This document shows, piece by piece, positions 1 through 5,911 of a DNA stretch of 15,111 bases; within the stretch, counting starts at the first letter, position 1; each line of letters begins with the position of its first letter. Position numbers and translations under genes: made by a program. The notes beneath the pieces are model-generated. The model had not been told where the DNA came from. It saw nothing but the letters and a program-made list of their open reading frames with translations, and searched no databases. The stretch comes from DASZHC01 sp035938215 (lineage in GTDB: Bacteria; Verrucomicrobiota; Verrucomicrobiia; Chthoniobacterales; JAFAMB01), in assembly GCA_035938215.1 (NCBI GenBank), contig DASZHC010000007.1, positions 1-15,111 on the forward strand, given 5' to 3'.

Positions 1-1
1 A

Positions 2-244
2 AGCGGGAACGTCTACCGGCTGGCCATCAACGAGTTGGAGCTTTCCATTGCTCAGTTGCAGAGATCAGGCCTTCTTTCGGGACAAACAGCTATTCTTGAA
101 CCGTACATCCGGCATTGCGTGCGCGTCGCGGAATCGACCAACGAGCATCTCCCCGTGATACTTTATGCTCCCGGCAGCATTGGCGCGCAGGACTATTGCG
201 ATCTGACCCAGCGCTTTCTTAACCATTTCAAGAACAAAAAATGA
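2..244 (+). CDS. Unknown protein, C-terminal fragment (5' end outside window)
   Basis: The reading frame is open from the left edge and ends at a TGA at 242-244, so about 80 C-terminal residues are visible and the start is missing. The visible part mixes a Leu/Ile-rich helical stretch with a segment reading PVILYAPGSIGAQDYCDLT near the end. I do not recognise a family. The stop overlaps the ATG of the next gene by four bases (ATGA), which is typical of translational coupling and supports this being a real gene co-transcribed with the 206-aa gene and hpt. There is no visible signal peptide or membrane segment in this part. Confidence that it is coding is good; the function is unknown. Confidence 0.6.
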   Translation, partial: SGNVYRLAINELELSIAQLQRSGLLSGQTAILEPYIRHCVRVAESTNEHLPVILYAPGSIGAQDYCDLTQRFLNHFKNKK

Positions 245-861
245 ATTACGCTGAACTCGCCGCAACTCTCCATCACGTCGGCGAAAGGTTGTCTAAACAT
301 GCCGGAAAAATCGAAGGCGAATCGATGGGGCAATCCGCGCGGATCCTTTTGACTCACCTCTCCAAATTCGAAGCATTGCTGGATGGGTATCTTGCCAGCC
401 GGAAATCGGGTGAACTTCTTCTGGAAACACTTTTGCGATCCCCAGCCGCGAAACGGCATCTCACTGTAAGCCTGCTCAAAGAAGGTTTGCGGAACTTGAC
501 TGGTAAGCGTCTGAGATCCACTGACCTTCGAGCGGCCAAGAGGGAATTTGTTGAACAGCTTCACGAAGCCGGCAGCCAGGACGAAGCCTCGGAATTTTTG
601 CAAGAGGCCTTTGCCGAAGCGATTCATATCGACTCCGGTGGCAAGGATAAAGCATCCTTGCAGCGTGAGTTTGTTGGCTTGGGCCAGTTAGCGGAGGACG
701 AGTTCGCGCAAGAAATTCAGAAGAAATCGCTTGGGGAATTGCGCCGTCTTGCCGAAACGAATGGAATCAGGTTCACGGATAAAACAAATAAGCAACGTCT
801 TGCCGCGCTCGTTCGTCGGTACGCTCGGCGTGCGGTTTTCAATATCTCTGCAGCGGCGTAG
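241..861 (+). CDS. Unknown 206-aa helical protein with SAP-like C-terminus
   Basis: This open frame of 206 codons starts with ATG overlapping the upstream stop (ATGA) and ends nine bases before hpt, so it sits inside an apparent operon. The protein is rich in charged and Ala/Leu residues and looks almost entirely alpha-helical. The last 45 residues (roughly 160-200, LGELRRLAETNGIRF followed by a basic KQRLAALVRRYARR stretch) resemble the helix-turn-helix spacing of SAP or Rho-N type nucleic-acid-binding motifs. That is a resemblance by eye, not a family assignment. No membrane segment or signal peptide is seen. Co-location with the preceding unknown gene suggests that the two act together. 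I do not recognise the full-length protein. Confidence 0.72.
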   Translation: MNYAELAATLHHVGERLSKHAGKIEGESMGQSARILLTHLSKFEALLDGYLASRKSGELLLETLLRSPAAKRHLTVSLLKEGLRNLTGKRLRSTDLRAAKREFVEQLHEAGSQDEASEFLQEAFAEAIHIDSGGKDKASLQREFVGLGQLAEDEFAQEIQKKSLGELRRLAETNGIRFTDKTNKQRLAALVRRYARRAVFNISAAA

Positions 862-870
862 AATGGTCCG

Positions 871-1398
871 ATGCGGAGTCATCTGAAGAGAGTGCTTTTC
901 CGCGAGGAGGAAATCGCTGCTCGCCTGGACCAGCTAGCCGCGGAAATCACCGAGGACTATCGAGGCAAAGAGCTGAGCGTCCTCGCCGTGCTTAACGGTA
1001 GCCTTATATTTATGGCGGATCTTTTGCGAAGAATTCCACTCCCTTTGCGGCTCGATTGTCTTCGTGTGAAGAGCTACCACGGAGGTACGGTATCGACCGG
1101 AAGGGTCGAATTCGATCACTCCGCGTTACCTGATATCGATGGAAGACATGTTTTGCTGCTCGACGATATCCTCGATAGTGGCCACACGATTGCCGCGATC
1201 ATTGAAACGATTCGGAGTTCTACTCATCCTCTAAGCATCAAAAGCTGTGTGCTGCTCAGAAAATTGAAAGAGCGGAGCTGCCCAATCGAAGCCGACTACG
1301 TGGGATTCGATATCGAAGATGAATTTGTCGTTGGCTACGGCCTGGATTATCGGGAGCAATATCGCAATTTACCGTTAATCGGCGTTTTGGAGATTTAA
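871..1398 (+). CDS. hpt: Hypoxanthine phosphoribosyltransferase
   Basis: This 175-aa purine-salvage enzyme converts hypoxanthine (and usually guanine) plus PRPP to IMP or GMP in the cytosol. The PRPP-binding signature VLLLDDILDSGHT lies at residues 94-106, with the acidic pair D98-D99. An N-terminal LNGSLIFMADL motif (41-51), the flexible-loop segment KSYHGGTVSTG (67-77) and the C-terminal base-binding region GFDIEDEFVVGYGLDYREQYRNL (split as GFDIEDEFVV and GYGLDYREQYRNL, 145-167) are all present and typical of bacterial HPRT. Length matches the family (about 175-180 aa). The ATG at 871 gives a standard N-terminus; no clear Shine-Dalgarno precedes it. In many bacteria hpt sits next to tilS or ftsH, but here it lies between an unknown gene and moaD. 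Confidence 0.95.
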   Translation: MRSHLKRVLFREEEIAARLDQLAAEITEDYRGKELSVLAVLNGSLIFMADLLRRIPLPLRLDCLRVKSYHGGTVSTGRVEFDHSALPDIDGRHVLLLDDILDSGHTIAAIIETIRSSTHPLSIKSCVLLRKLKERSCPIEADYVGFDIEDEFVVGYGLDYREQYRNLPLIGVLEI

Positions 1399-1400
1399 GA

Positions 1401-1640
1401 GTGCTTGTTAAAATCCAGTATTTCTCACTGCTTCGCGATCTAAATGGACCGGATTCGGTCGAAATTTCGGAGGGAAGCACGGTCGCAGACTTGCTGAAAG
1501 CGCTCTTCGCGCAGGTTCCCGGTCTGGAAGCTTGGAATAAGCGTTTGCTCATCGCCGCGGGGATCGAATGGGTGCCGCAAAACTACGTTGTGCGACCGGA
1601 TGACGTAATCTCCCTTATGCCCCCCGTCCAAGGTGGATAA
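1401..1640 (+). CDS. moaD: Molybdopterin synthase sulfur-carrier subunit (MoaD/ThiS family)
   Basis: This is a 79-aa ubiquitin-fold sulfur carrier. It begins MLVKIQYFSLLRDLNG, has the middle segment GSTVADLLKALFA and ends in LMPPVQGG. The C-terminal Gly-Gly is the site that is adenylated and thiocarboxylated in MoaD, which then gives sulfur to precursor Z with MoaE to make molybdopterin. Size and N-terminal FSLLRDL favour MoaD over ThiS, but a different small sulfur carrier cannot be excluded because no moaE or other moa gene is in the window. The start is GTG, two bases after the hpt stop, with a GGAG about ten bases upstream inside hpt. The stop TAA shares its last base with the ATG of a broken downstream frame (TAATG). 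Confidence 0.9.
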   Translation: MLVKIQYFSLLRDLNGPDSVEISEGSTVADLLKALFAQVPGLEAWNKRLLIAAGIEWVPQNYVVRPDDVISLMPPVQGG

Positions 1641-1693
1641 TGAAAGCGTTGCGATTTGATCGAACGGGTTCGCTAGACGACCTCAAAAAGTAA
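1640..1693 (+). pseudogene. N-terminal remnant of an MDR (zinc/quinone oxidoreductase-like) gene
   Basis: The ATG overlaps the moaD stop (TAATG) and opens a frame of only 17 codons, MKALRFDRTGSLDDLKK, before TAA at 1691-1693. This peptide closely resembles the usual first residues of medium-chain dehydrogenase/reductase proteins of the quinone-oxidoreductase type, which start MKAxxFxxxGxxDxLKL and go on to a proline-rich strand. None of the three forward frames after 1690 continues the expected sequence, so the rest of the gene is missing rather than simply frameshifted. The coupling to moaD suggests that it was once an operon member. A chance start or a genuine 17-aa leader peptide are alternatives. 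Confidence 0.5.
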
Positions 1694-1877
1694 TGGACGC
1701 CATTGCTGTCCGATTCCCTGGGCGTCCGCTCCGTCGGCGCCTCGAAATGGCGTTGATTTTACGGCCGGCAACGGCTTGCGAGGGGACCGCCCTCCAGGTC
1801 GTTATGGACCAATACTGACGAAAGCCTTGCATAGGCCTCGGCGACTCGCCCGACGAGGATTCGTTCATTTCATTTTA

Positions 1878-1966
1878 GGGAGGGACGGCCTTTGTGCCGT
1901 CCCATTTTTTTCATTCCTACTCGAATTGAAAATGATTAGTCGGACGGCAGGGAGGCCGTCCCTCCC
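1878..1966. repeat. Pair of inverted REP-like palindromic units
   Basis: Bases 1878-1902 and the reverse complement of 1942-1966 match at 22 of 25 positions; all three differences lie together in the loop. The outer 13 bases GGGAGGGACGGCC (1878-1890) and GGCCGTCCCTCCC (1954-1966) are perfect inverted repeats. Each unit is also itself a hairpin with a GGACGGC/GCCGTCC stem. Two head-to-head imperfect palindromes with conserved stems and a variable loop are the layout of REP/BIME elements. No RAYT transposase gene is visible nearby, so the family assignment is by structure only. Confidence 0.7.
1882..1911 (+). terminator. Probable rho-independent terminator of the hpt-moaD operon
   Basis: An 8-bp perfect stem GGGACGGC (1882-1889) and GCCGTCCC (1896-1903) encloses a six-base loop and is followed by A and seven T (1904-1911). 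This is a textbook intrinsic terminator for transcription coming from the left. It is built from the left REP-like unit, so the repeat may have been recruited as a terminator. It lies about 240 bases after the moaD stop. Confidence 0.65.
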
Positions 1967-2000
1967 ACGAAAAACAAACCTCGGCGAAAATTGCCCTTCT

Positions 2001-2030
2001 CGGTGGGCAGGTCGGAGATCTGCCCGTACC
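2001..2030. repeat. Imperfect hairpin, second palindrome family
   Basis: The arms GGGCAG (2005-2010) and CTGCCC (2020-2025) pair around a nine-base loop. The stem extends outward with CGGT (2001-2004) against ACCG (2028-2031) if two bases bulge out. The sequence is unrelated to the GGGACGGCC units. There is no T-run on either side, so it is not an obvious terminator. Confidence 0.45.
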
Positions 2031-2108
2031 GTCAACCAGTGGGTTACGAATCGCGCGGATCCATTCCGGTTCGTTGCACAAGTCACAGAGCGGCAGGTCT
2101 TTGTGAAC

Positions 2109-2136
2109 GCTAGCTTAGCTAGCCAACCAATGGTTG
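2109..2136. repeat. Two adjacent short palindromes over the end of the Kdo hydroxylase gene
   Basis: GCTAGC-TTA-GCTAGC (2109-2123) is followed directly by CAACCA-A-TGGTTG (2124-2136). The first palindrome includes the TAG stop codon of the minus-strand gene (2119-2121) and the second lies in its last codons. GCTAGC is self-complementary, so the two copies are both direct and inverted repeats. The role is unknown; this may be a short transcript-end structure or chance. Confidence 0.4.
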
Positions 2137-3057
2137 CCCCGCGATTTGTTCCAACTTACGCAGCGGTGATTTTTCGGGAGAAATGAGGGCGTTTACCGGT
2201 ACAATCAGTGTCTGCTCCAAGGCGAGACGACCCGACAAAGCGGCGTGTGGCACAGCATCAGTAAAGACGATCCAGGTCGACGAAGGTGGGAAATCTACTC
2301 GGATTTTCATTCCCTCACGTTGGTAATCGGCGTTTTCCTTAAGGTAGTCGTGCAAGCTGAGCATGAATTTGTCATAGGCTGAGCGATTGGAGCCAGGGAT
2401 CCCGACCAATTTTCCAAGGGGGCCGATCAACTTGCGGAGCGCACGGCCATGTGCGACGGCGCGCTGGGCGATTTTCTTTAGGCCGGCACCGTCCGAATAG
2501 CGCTCCGCAATCTCAGGAAAATGACTGCCAATCAACCATGTTCGCGGCTCCGACGGATTTATATTTGTAAAACAGCGCAGAATTCTGCCACCGCGTGTCG
2601 GCCGGCCGGGAAAGGCATCTACATGGAGCAAATCATTACGCTTGTGGAGCGGTAGATCACGCCCCTGTTCTTCCAGCGGTCGAAAGCTAGCAAAATCCAA
2701 TTTCCAATGTGGTGAATAGGGAGTCAGGAATTTTGAGAGGAATTTGACGACCTGCGCGGAGTAATTGCGCATGATCTGGTGCAGACGCTCAACATCCTCA
2801 GGTCGCTCGGCAGCAAAACCACGCAGTTTGTCCTGCTTGGGACGATAGGAAATATTCTTGTGAAGCGGCGAACTGCTTTGGTGCTGCGGGCGAAGAAACC
2901 GGAGATCGGCTTCCGGCAAGTCAAAAGGGATGTGCTCCAGGAGAAGAACATGCCCGTCTTCCAGATGCGAGCAATACCAGCGCGCGCGGTCGTCGCCACG
3001 CTTTAAGTCATTCCATCCTTGCGGGTACGAGAAATCGTCTACGGTAATGACAGACAT
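2119..3057 (-). CDS. kdoO: Kdo hydroxylase family protein (Fe(II)/2-oxoglutarate dioxygenase)
   Basis: This 312-aa protein resembles the Kdo 3-hydroxylase family (KdoO), Fe(II)/2-oxoglutarate/O2-dependent enzymes that turn Kdo of the lipopolysaccharide inner core into Ko. The segment LLHVDAFPGRPTRGGRILRC (143-162) carries a His-x-Asp pair (H145, D147). The distal segment IVFTDAVPHAALSGRLALEQ (263-282) carries H271, giving a plausible HxD...H iron facial triad. FTNINPSEPRTWLIGSHF (163-180) matches the family's NP-x-x-PR-x-W region. Length is in the family range. The start is ATG with no visible Shine-Dalgarno. It is separated by 159 bases from yajQ, so it may have its own promoter. The nearby GT9 enzyme and distant LptF/G gene fit an envelope role. 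Actual activity on Kdo is inferred. Confidence 0.83.
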   Translation of the reverse strand: MSVITVDDFSYPQGWNDLKRGDDRARWYCSHLEDGHVLLLEHIPFDLPEADLRFLRPQHQSSSPLHKNISYRPKQDKLRGFAAERPEDVERLHQIMRNYSAQVVKFLSKFLTPYSPHWKLDFASFRPLEEQGRDLPLHKRNDLLHVDAFPGRPTRGGRILRCFTNINPSEPRTWLIGSHFPEIAERYSDGAGLKKIAQRAVAHGRALRKLIGPLGKLVGIPGSNRSAYDKFMLSLHDYLKENADYQREGMKIRVDFPPSSTWIVFTDAVPHAALSGRLALEQTLIVPVNALISPEKSPLRKLEQIAGQPLVG

Positions 3058-3216
3058 CGTGTCAGGCTGACTTGTTCTGTAACGGCAAGCAATCTAACTA
3101 GTCATCGCCAAAATTCCAGTATTTGCCGAGTCCGGCCGTCGTTCGAGCGTTTGAGGCGTCAGAGTTTTTGAATCTGCTGTTTCAGCATCCGGTGTGCGAC
3201 GTTTCCGGCCTTGACG

Positions 3217-3705
3217 TCAGTCTCTGAAATTCTTGAAACTGAGCCCGAGGCCGAAGTCCTTGCCGCGGAGGAACCGGATTACGGCCTGGAGATCGTCCTT
3301 TTTTTTGCCGGTCACTCGAATTTGACGATCCTGGATCTGGCTCTGGACACTGATGCCGAGTCCTTTTATGGCCTTGACAATCTCCTTGGATTTGTCACCG
3401 TCGATGCCTTCTTTTATGTGGATCTCCTGACGCGCGTGCCCCAACGGCGAAATAGCCGGTTCTTTGCGTTCGATGTTGCGCAGATCGATGTTGCGCTTCG
3501 CAAGCTTCCCAATCACGATCTCTATCAAAGATCTTAATTTTCCGGCATTTTCTGCGCTCAGCTCAATAAGCCCGGGATCAGTGAGTTCAATGGAGGAGTC
3601 GCTGCCTTTGAAATCGAATCGGGTGATGAGTTCTTTCCGCGCCTGATTGATCGCGTTATCGACCTCTTGTTTATCTACCTCTGAGACTACATCGAACGAC
3701 GGCAT
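3217..3705 (-). CDS. yajQ: YajQ family nucleotide-binding protein
   Basis: This 162-aa protein is the normal YajQ length. It starts MPSFDVVSEVDKQEVDNAIN and has the family segments RFDFKGSDSSIEL (29-41), KRNIDLRNIERKEP, the central AIKGLGISVQSQIQ stretch and the canonical C-terminus FLRGKDFGLGLSFKNFRD. YajQ proteins are small two-domain cytosolic proteins; some bind cyclic di-GMP and act as transcriptional co-regulators, and others bind tRNA or nucleotides, so the precise role here is open. The start ATG lies 26 bases after the stop of the GT9 gene, so it is probably the last gene of the metallophosphoesterase-GT9-yajQ operon. An upstream GGATGAG may serve as a weak ribosome-binding site. Confidence 0.93.
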   Translation of the reverse strand: MPSFDVVSEVDKQEVDNAINQARKELITRFDFKGSDSSIELTDPGLIELSAENAGKLRSLIEIVIGKLAKRNIDLRNIERKEPAISPLGHARQEIHIKEGIDGDKSKEIVKAIKGLGISVQSQIQDRQIRVTGKKKDDLQAVIRFLRGKDFGLGLSFKNFRD

Positions 3706-3731
3706 ATCTCATCCAATAGCGAGACGGGATC

Positions 3732-4700
3732 TCATTGCAACAGCCGTCCATGTACAAACTTGGCTATTTGAAGGAGGTTTGGACGCCCGCGTGATCGTTT
3801 CGAGCGGACCTCGTCTGCGATCGCTCGGACCTGTTCGATGCGTTGGTCTTTCCAAATCCAGGCGTCCGGGTTATAGGGCCCGACCACCCTGGGATCGGTC
3901 CACATATGAATTGAGAGAAGATCCGGGGTGATAGCCGCGGCGATATGCATGGGACCGCTATCGACGCTGATGATGAAACTCGCGCCTCGGAGAAGCCAGA
4001 TTAGCTGAAGCAAATCAGTCTGATTCACCAGTGAAATCGTATTTCGAGTGACGGCAAAATGCTCGTCGGATCGCCCTACAATCATTACCGGATGTGGAGC
4101 GAGCAAACGGGTGAATTCAAAGATCTCCTCGGACGTTAACGACTTGGCTTTGCCGCGAGCGAAGGGATGCAGGACAATGAAGCGATCCGGCAATTCGAGC
4201 GACGGGATCGCTCTTCCTCGAGGAAGGGGAAAACAGGCCGGCCCGGAGGTGTCAGCTGCGGCAAAGCTTGCCAACTGGACGTAACGGTCAACCGCGTGTT
4301 GGCCGGTATCAACGTCGACGCGTTCATGGTAGTGATATACAGCGGCTTCGCGGGCGTCCGACAAACCGAGGATTCGCTGGCCCTTCGCGCTGCGCGCAAT
4401 CCAAGCGCTCCGAATGAGTCCTTGAAAGTCCAAAACGAGGTCGGGCTCGAGGTGCGATATTTCGCCGCACCAGCGGACAAATTTTACGATTCCCCTCGCG
4501 CCTCGAAACCGACTTCTGGGAAATGGGATTACAGCTTTGAGGTCGGCATTGCCCTGAAGGAGAGGCGTCCATTCGGGGTTAGCAATCCAGAAGAAATCGG
4601 CGTCGCGAAAAGTCGTCTTCAGGAAATGAACCGCCGGAAGGGTGTGAACAATATCACCAAGCGAGCTTGGCTTGATAACGAGCACCGACGAAGGCGTCAT
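3732..4700 (-). CDS. Glycosyltransferase family 9, LPS heptosyltransferase-like
   Basis: This 322-aa GT-B fold enzyme is of the ADP-heptose:LPS heptosyltransferase type (WaaC/WaaF/RfaQ). The N-terminal KPSSLGDIVHTLPAV (10-24) contains the acidic residue D16 expected as catalytic base in WaaC-like enzymes. Further family motifs are DFQGLIRSAW (91-100), LHPFARGKAKSL (177-188), and the nucleotide-sugar-binding DSGPMHIAAA (247-256). It probably adds heptose, or a related sugar, to the Kdo-lipid A inner core on the cytoplasmic face of the inner membrane. The KPSSLGD start is closest to heptosyltransferase I (WaaC), but GT9 members differ in acceptor, so I leave the symbol empty. Its ATG overlaps the stop of the metallophosphoesterase gene (ATGA), and yajQ follows after 26 bases. 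Confidence 0.88.
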   Translation of the reverse strand: MTPSSVLVIKPSSLGDIVHTLPAVHFLKTTFRDADFFWIANPEWTPLLQGNADLKAVIPFPRSRFRGARGIVKFVRWCGEISHLEPDLVLDFQGLIRSAWIARSAKGQRILGLSDAREAAVYHYHERVDVDTGQHAVDRYVQLASFAAADTSGPACFPLPRGRAIPSLELPDRFIVLHPFARGKAKSLTSEEIFEFTRLLAPHPVMIVGRSDEHFAVTRNTISLVNQTDLLQLIWLLRGASFIISVDSGPMHIAAAITPDLLSIHMWTDPRVVGPYNPDAWIWKDQRIEQVRAIADEVRSKRSRGRPNLLQIAKFVHGRLLQ

Positions 4701-5419
4701 TTTCCGAAAGCAAGTCGATCAGCCAATCGGGGCGGGAGGCCCGAAGCAAGAATCTTCTCTTGCGCCTTGGGCAAATCATATCGAAGGCGTCGCAGTTGAA
4801 CGCAACGCTTTTCGTCGTCGAACACAACATAGGCGGCTCTCCAATCTCCGTCTCTTGGCTGGCCGACACTTCCAACGTTGATGAAATATTTCTTTCCCTG
4901 ATCCAAGGTTAGACGATCGTACGAAAGCCCAACAACAGAACTGTCCTTAATGTAGGCCCTCGGCGAGTGGGTGTGCCCAAAAAAGCAGAGTTCTGTCGTT
5001 TGCCGCGAAAAACTCGCTGCAGCATCGAGTTGGTTAAGCACGTAACTCCAGCCGTTCGGATCCTCCAGCGTGGCATGGACAATCGTAAATCCCCCAATTT
5101 CCAATGTCAGTGGCAACGTTGCCAGCCACTTTTTCTCTTCCTCATTCAGCTGATCACGAGTCCACTGAATAGCTGCTTCGGCCAAAGGGTTGAAACTTTC
5201 GAGCGAGCTTTCAGATGCCGCATAATCGTCGTGATTCCCTTTCACAACAGGACAGTTTAACAACCGAACTCGCTCCAGGCACTCACGGGGATTAGCGTTA
5301 TAACCGACAACGTCGCCGAGGCAGATATAAGCTTCGCAGCTCTGGTCATGCGCGTCAGCGAGCACAACCTCAAACGCCTCAAGATTGGCGTGAACGTCGC
5401 CGAATATCGCAAAACGCAT
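4697..5419 (-). CDS. Metallophosphoesterase (calcineurin-like)
   Basis: The 240-aa protein has the full set of metal-binding motifs of calcineurin-like phosphoesterases: GDVHAN (D8, H10), LGDVVGYNANP (D36), KGNHDD (N62, H63), IVHATL (H115) and FGHTHSP (H149, H151). The segment NVGSVGQPRDGD (181-192) is typical of the YfcE-like phosphodiesterase subgroup. The frame is open upstream to a GTG at 5446, but the ATG at 5419 puts the hallmark MRFAIFGDVHANLEAF exactly at the N-terminus, as in homologues, so I chose it. The last four bases overlap the GT9 start (ATGA), which implies translational coupling. The substrate is unknown; nucleotides, cyclic nucleotides or phospho-lipids are all possible for this fold. 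Confidence 0.9.
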   Translation of the reverse strand: MRFAIFGDVHANLEAFEVVLADAHDQSCEAYICLGDVVGYNANPRECLERVRLLNCPVVKGNHDDYAASESSLESFNPLAEAAIQWTRDQLNEEEKKWLATLPLTLEIGGFTIVHATLEDPNGWSYVLNQLDAAASFSRQTTELCFFGHTHSPRAYIKDSSVVGLSYDRLTLDQGKKYFINVGSVGQPRDGDWRAAYVVFDDEKRCVQLRRLRYDLPKAQEKILASGLPPRLADRLAFGK

Positions 5420-5526
5420 CGTGCACCGCAGTATGGGTCGGAACACGACAACAGTCTACGGTTTTGTGTCTGGACTTTCGGATTTACGCTTCAAGGCTAC
5501 CCATAAATTCAGGTTCTCGTTGCTTC

Positions 5527-5799
5527 TCAATGGGTAATTTCGAATCCCTTCGTCCCGGCCTTCACTTGTACATCTCGAGAAACAAATCTCGTGATGTGGC
5601 GCCGCAGATGGCTATCGAGAATGGCTGCTAGAAAGTCTTCTACTTCTGAGGGTTCACCCTGAGCTTCCAACTCGACTCGACCGTCAATAAGGTTCTTCAC
5701 CCATCCGACCACTTCGTACCCGGTGGCAAGGCTTCTGACGGAGTAGCGAAAACCAACGCCTTGAACTCGGCCTTCGTAGCAGACGCGTTTTGCAACCAT
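5527..5799 (-). CDS. acyP: Acylphosphatase
   Basis: This 90-aa protein matches the normal size of acylphosphatases, which hydrolyse carboxyl-phosphate bonds such as acetyl phosphate or carbamoyl phosphate. The phosphate-binding loop EGRVQGVGFRYSV (9-21) contains the catalytic arginine R18, and GWVKNLIDGRVEL (32-44) contains the catalytic asparagine N36. Both residues are intact, so it should be active. It lies 112 bases downstream of nuoA on the same strand, with a strong hairpin between them, so co-transcription is uncertain. The start ATG at 5799 gives a standard N-terminus; a weak GCAGG lies upstream. Confidence 0.94.
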   Translation of the reverse strand: MVAKRVCYEGRVQGVGFRYSVRSLATGYEVVGWVKNLIDGRVELEAQGEPSEVEDFLAAILDSHLRRHITRFVSRDVQVKAGTKGFEITH

Positions 5800-5851
5800 G
5801 ACTCAACCTGCAGGAGTCTCGCTGATAGCCATGCAGGACGTCACTTTGCAG

Positions 5852-5886
5852 TTGCGGGCTCATGCCAATACGCCATGAACCCGCAA
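5852..5886 (-). terminator. Strong hairpin between nuoA and acyP, possible terminator without T-run
   Basis: TTGCGGG (5852-5858) pairs with CCCGCAA (5880-5886), and TCATG (5860-5864) pairs with CATGA (5874-5878) around a nine-base loop. The single mismatch (C5859 against A5879) becomes a G-U wobble in the minus-strand transcript, so the RNA would form a continuous 13-bp stem. It lies just after the nuoA stop in the direction of transcription. The following sequence (CTGCAAAG) has no U-run, so it could instead be an RNA-stability or processing element. Confidence 0.45.
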
Positions 5887-5911
5887 TCAAACAATCGACG
5901 AACAATGACGG

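Larger units (their letters stand above)
1694..2118. other. 425-bp gene-free island rich in palindromes
   Basis: No convincing coding frame is seen on either strand here. The open frames crossing it have low-complexity Arg/Pro-rich translations with no known motif, and one of them runs on into the antisense strand of the Kdo hydroxylase gene. The first part (1694-1877) shows nothing recognisable. The second part holds two inverted copies of a REP-like palindrome (1878-1966), a separate hairpin (2001-2030) and a nested palindrome at the end of the convergent gene (2109-2136). It lies between the convergent ends of the hpt-moaD operon and the Kdo hydroxylase gene. Confidence 0.7.

Noticed and set aside
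1693..1818. A 41-codon frame beginning with an ATG that overlaps the stop of the MDR remnant (TAATG)
   Set aside because: The TAATG overlap is suggestive, but the peptide (start MDAIAVRFPGRPLRRRLEM) has no recognisable motif and no ribosome-binding site, and it ends in the non-coding island. It is more likely a chance frame.
1776..2186. A 136-codon forward frame across the palindromic island
   Set aside because: It translates the repeats themselves, is Arg/Pro rich, and runs into the antisense of the Kdo hydroxylase gene. No family likeness.
3159..3230. Minus-strand frame after yajQ reading DVKAGNVAHRMLKQQIQKL before a stop
   Set aside because: It has protein-like composition and is +1 to yajQ, so a frameshifted extension was considered. 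YajQ already ends at its canonical FKNFRD, so the extra stretch is probably chance or an unidentifiable remnant.
4167..4799. A 210-codon plus-strand frame opposite the GT9 gene
   Set aside because: It is fully antisense to a gene with clear GT9 motifs and shows no domain of its own.
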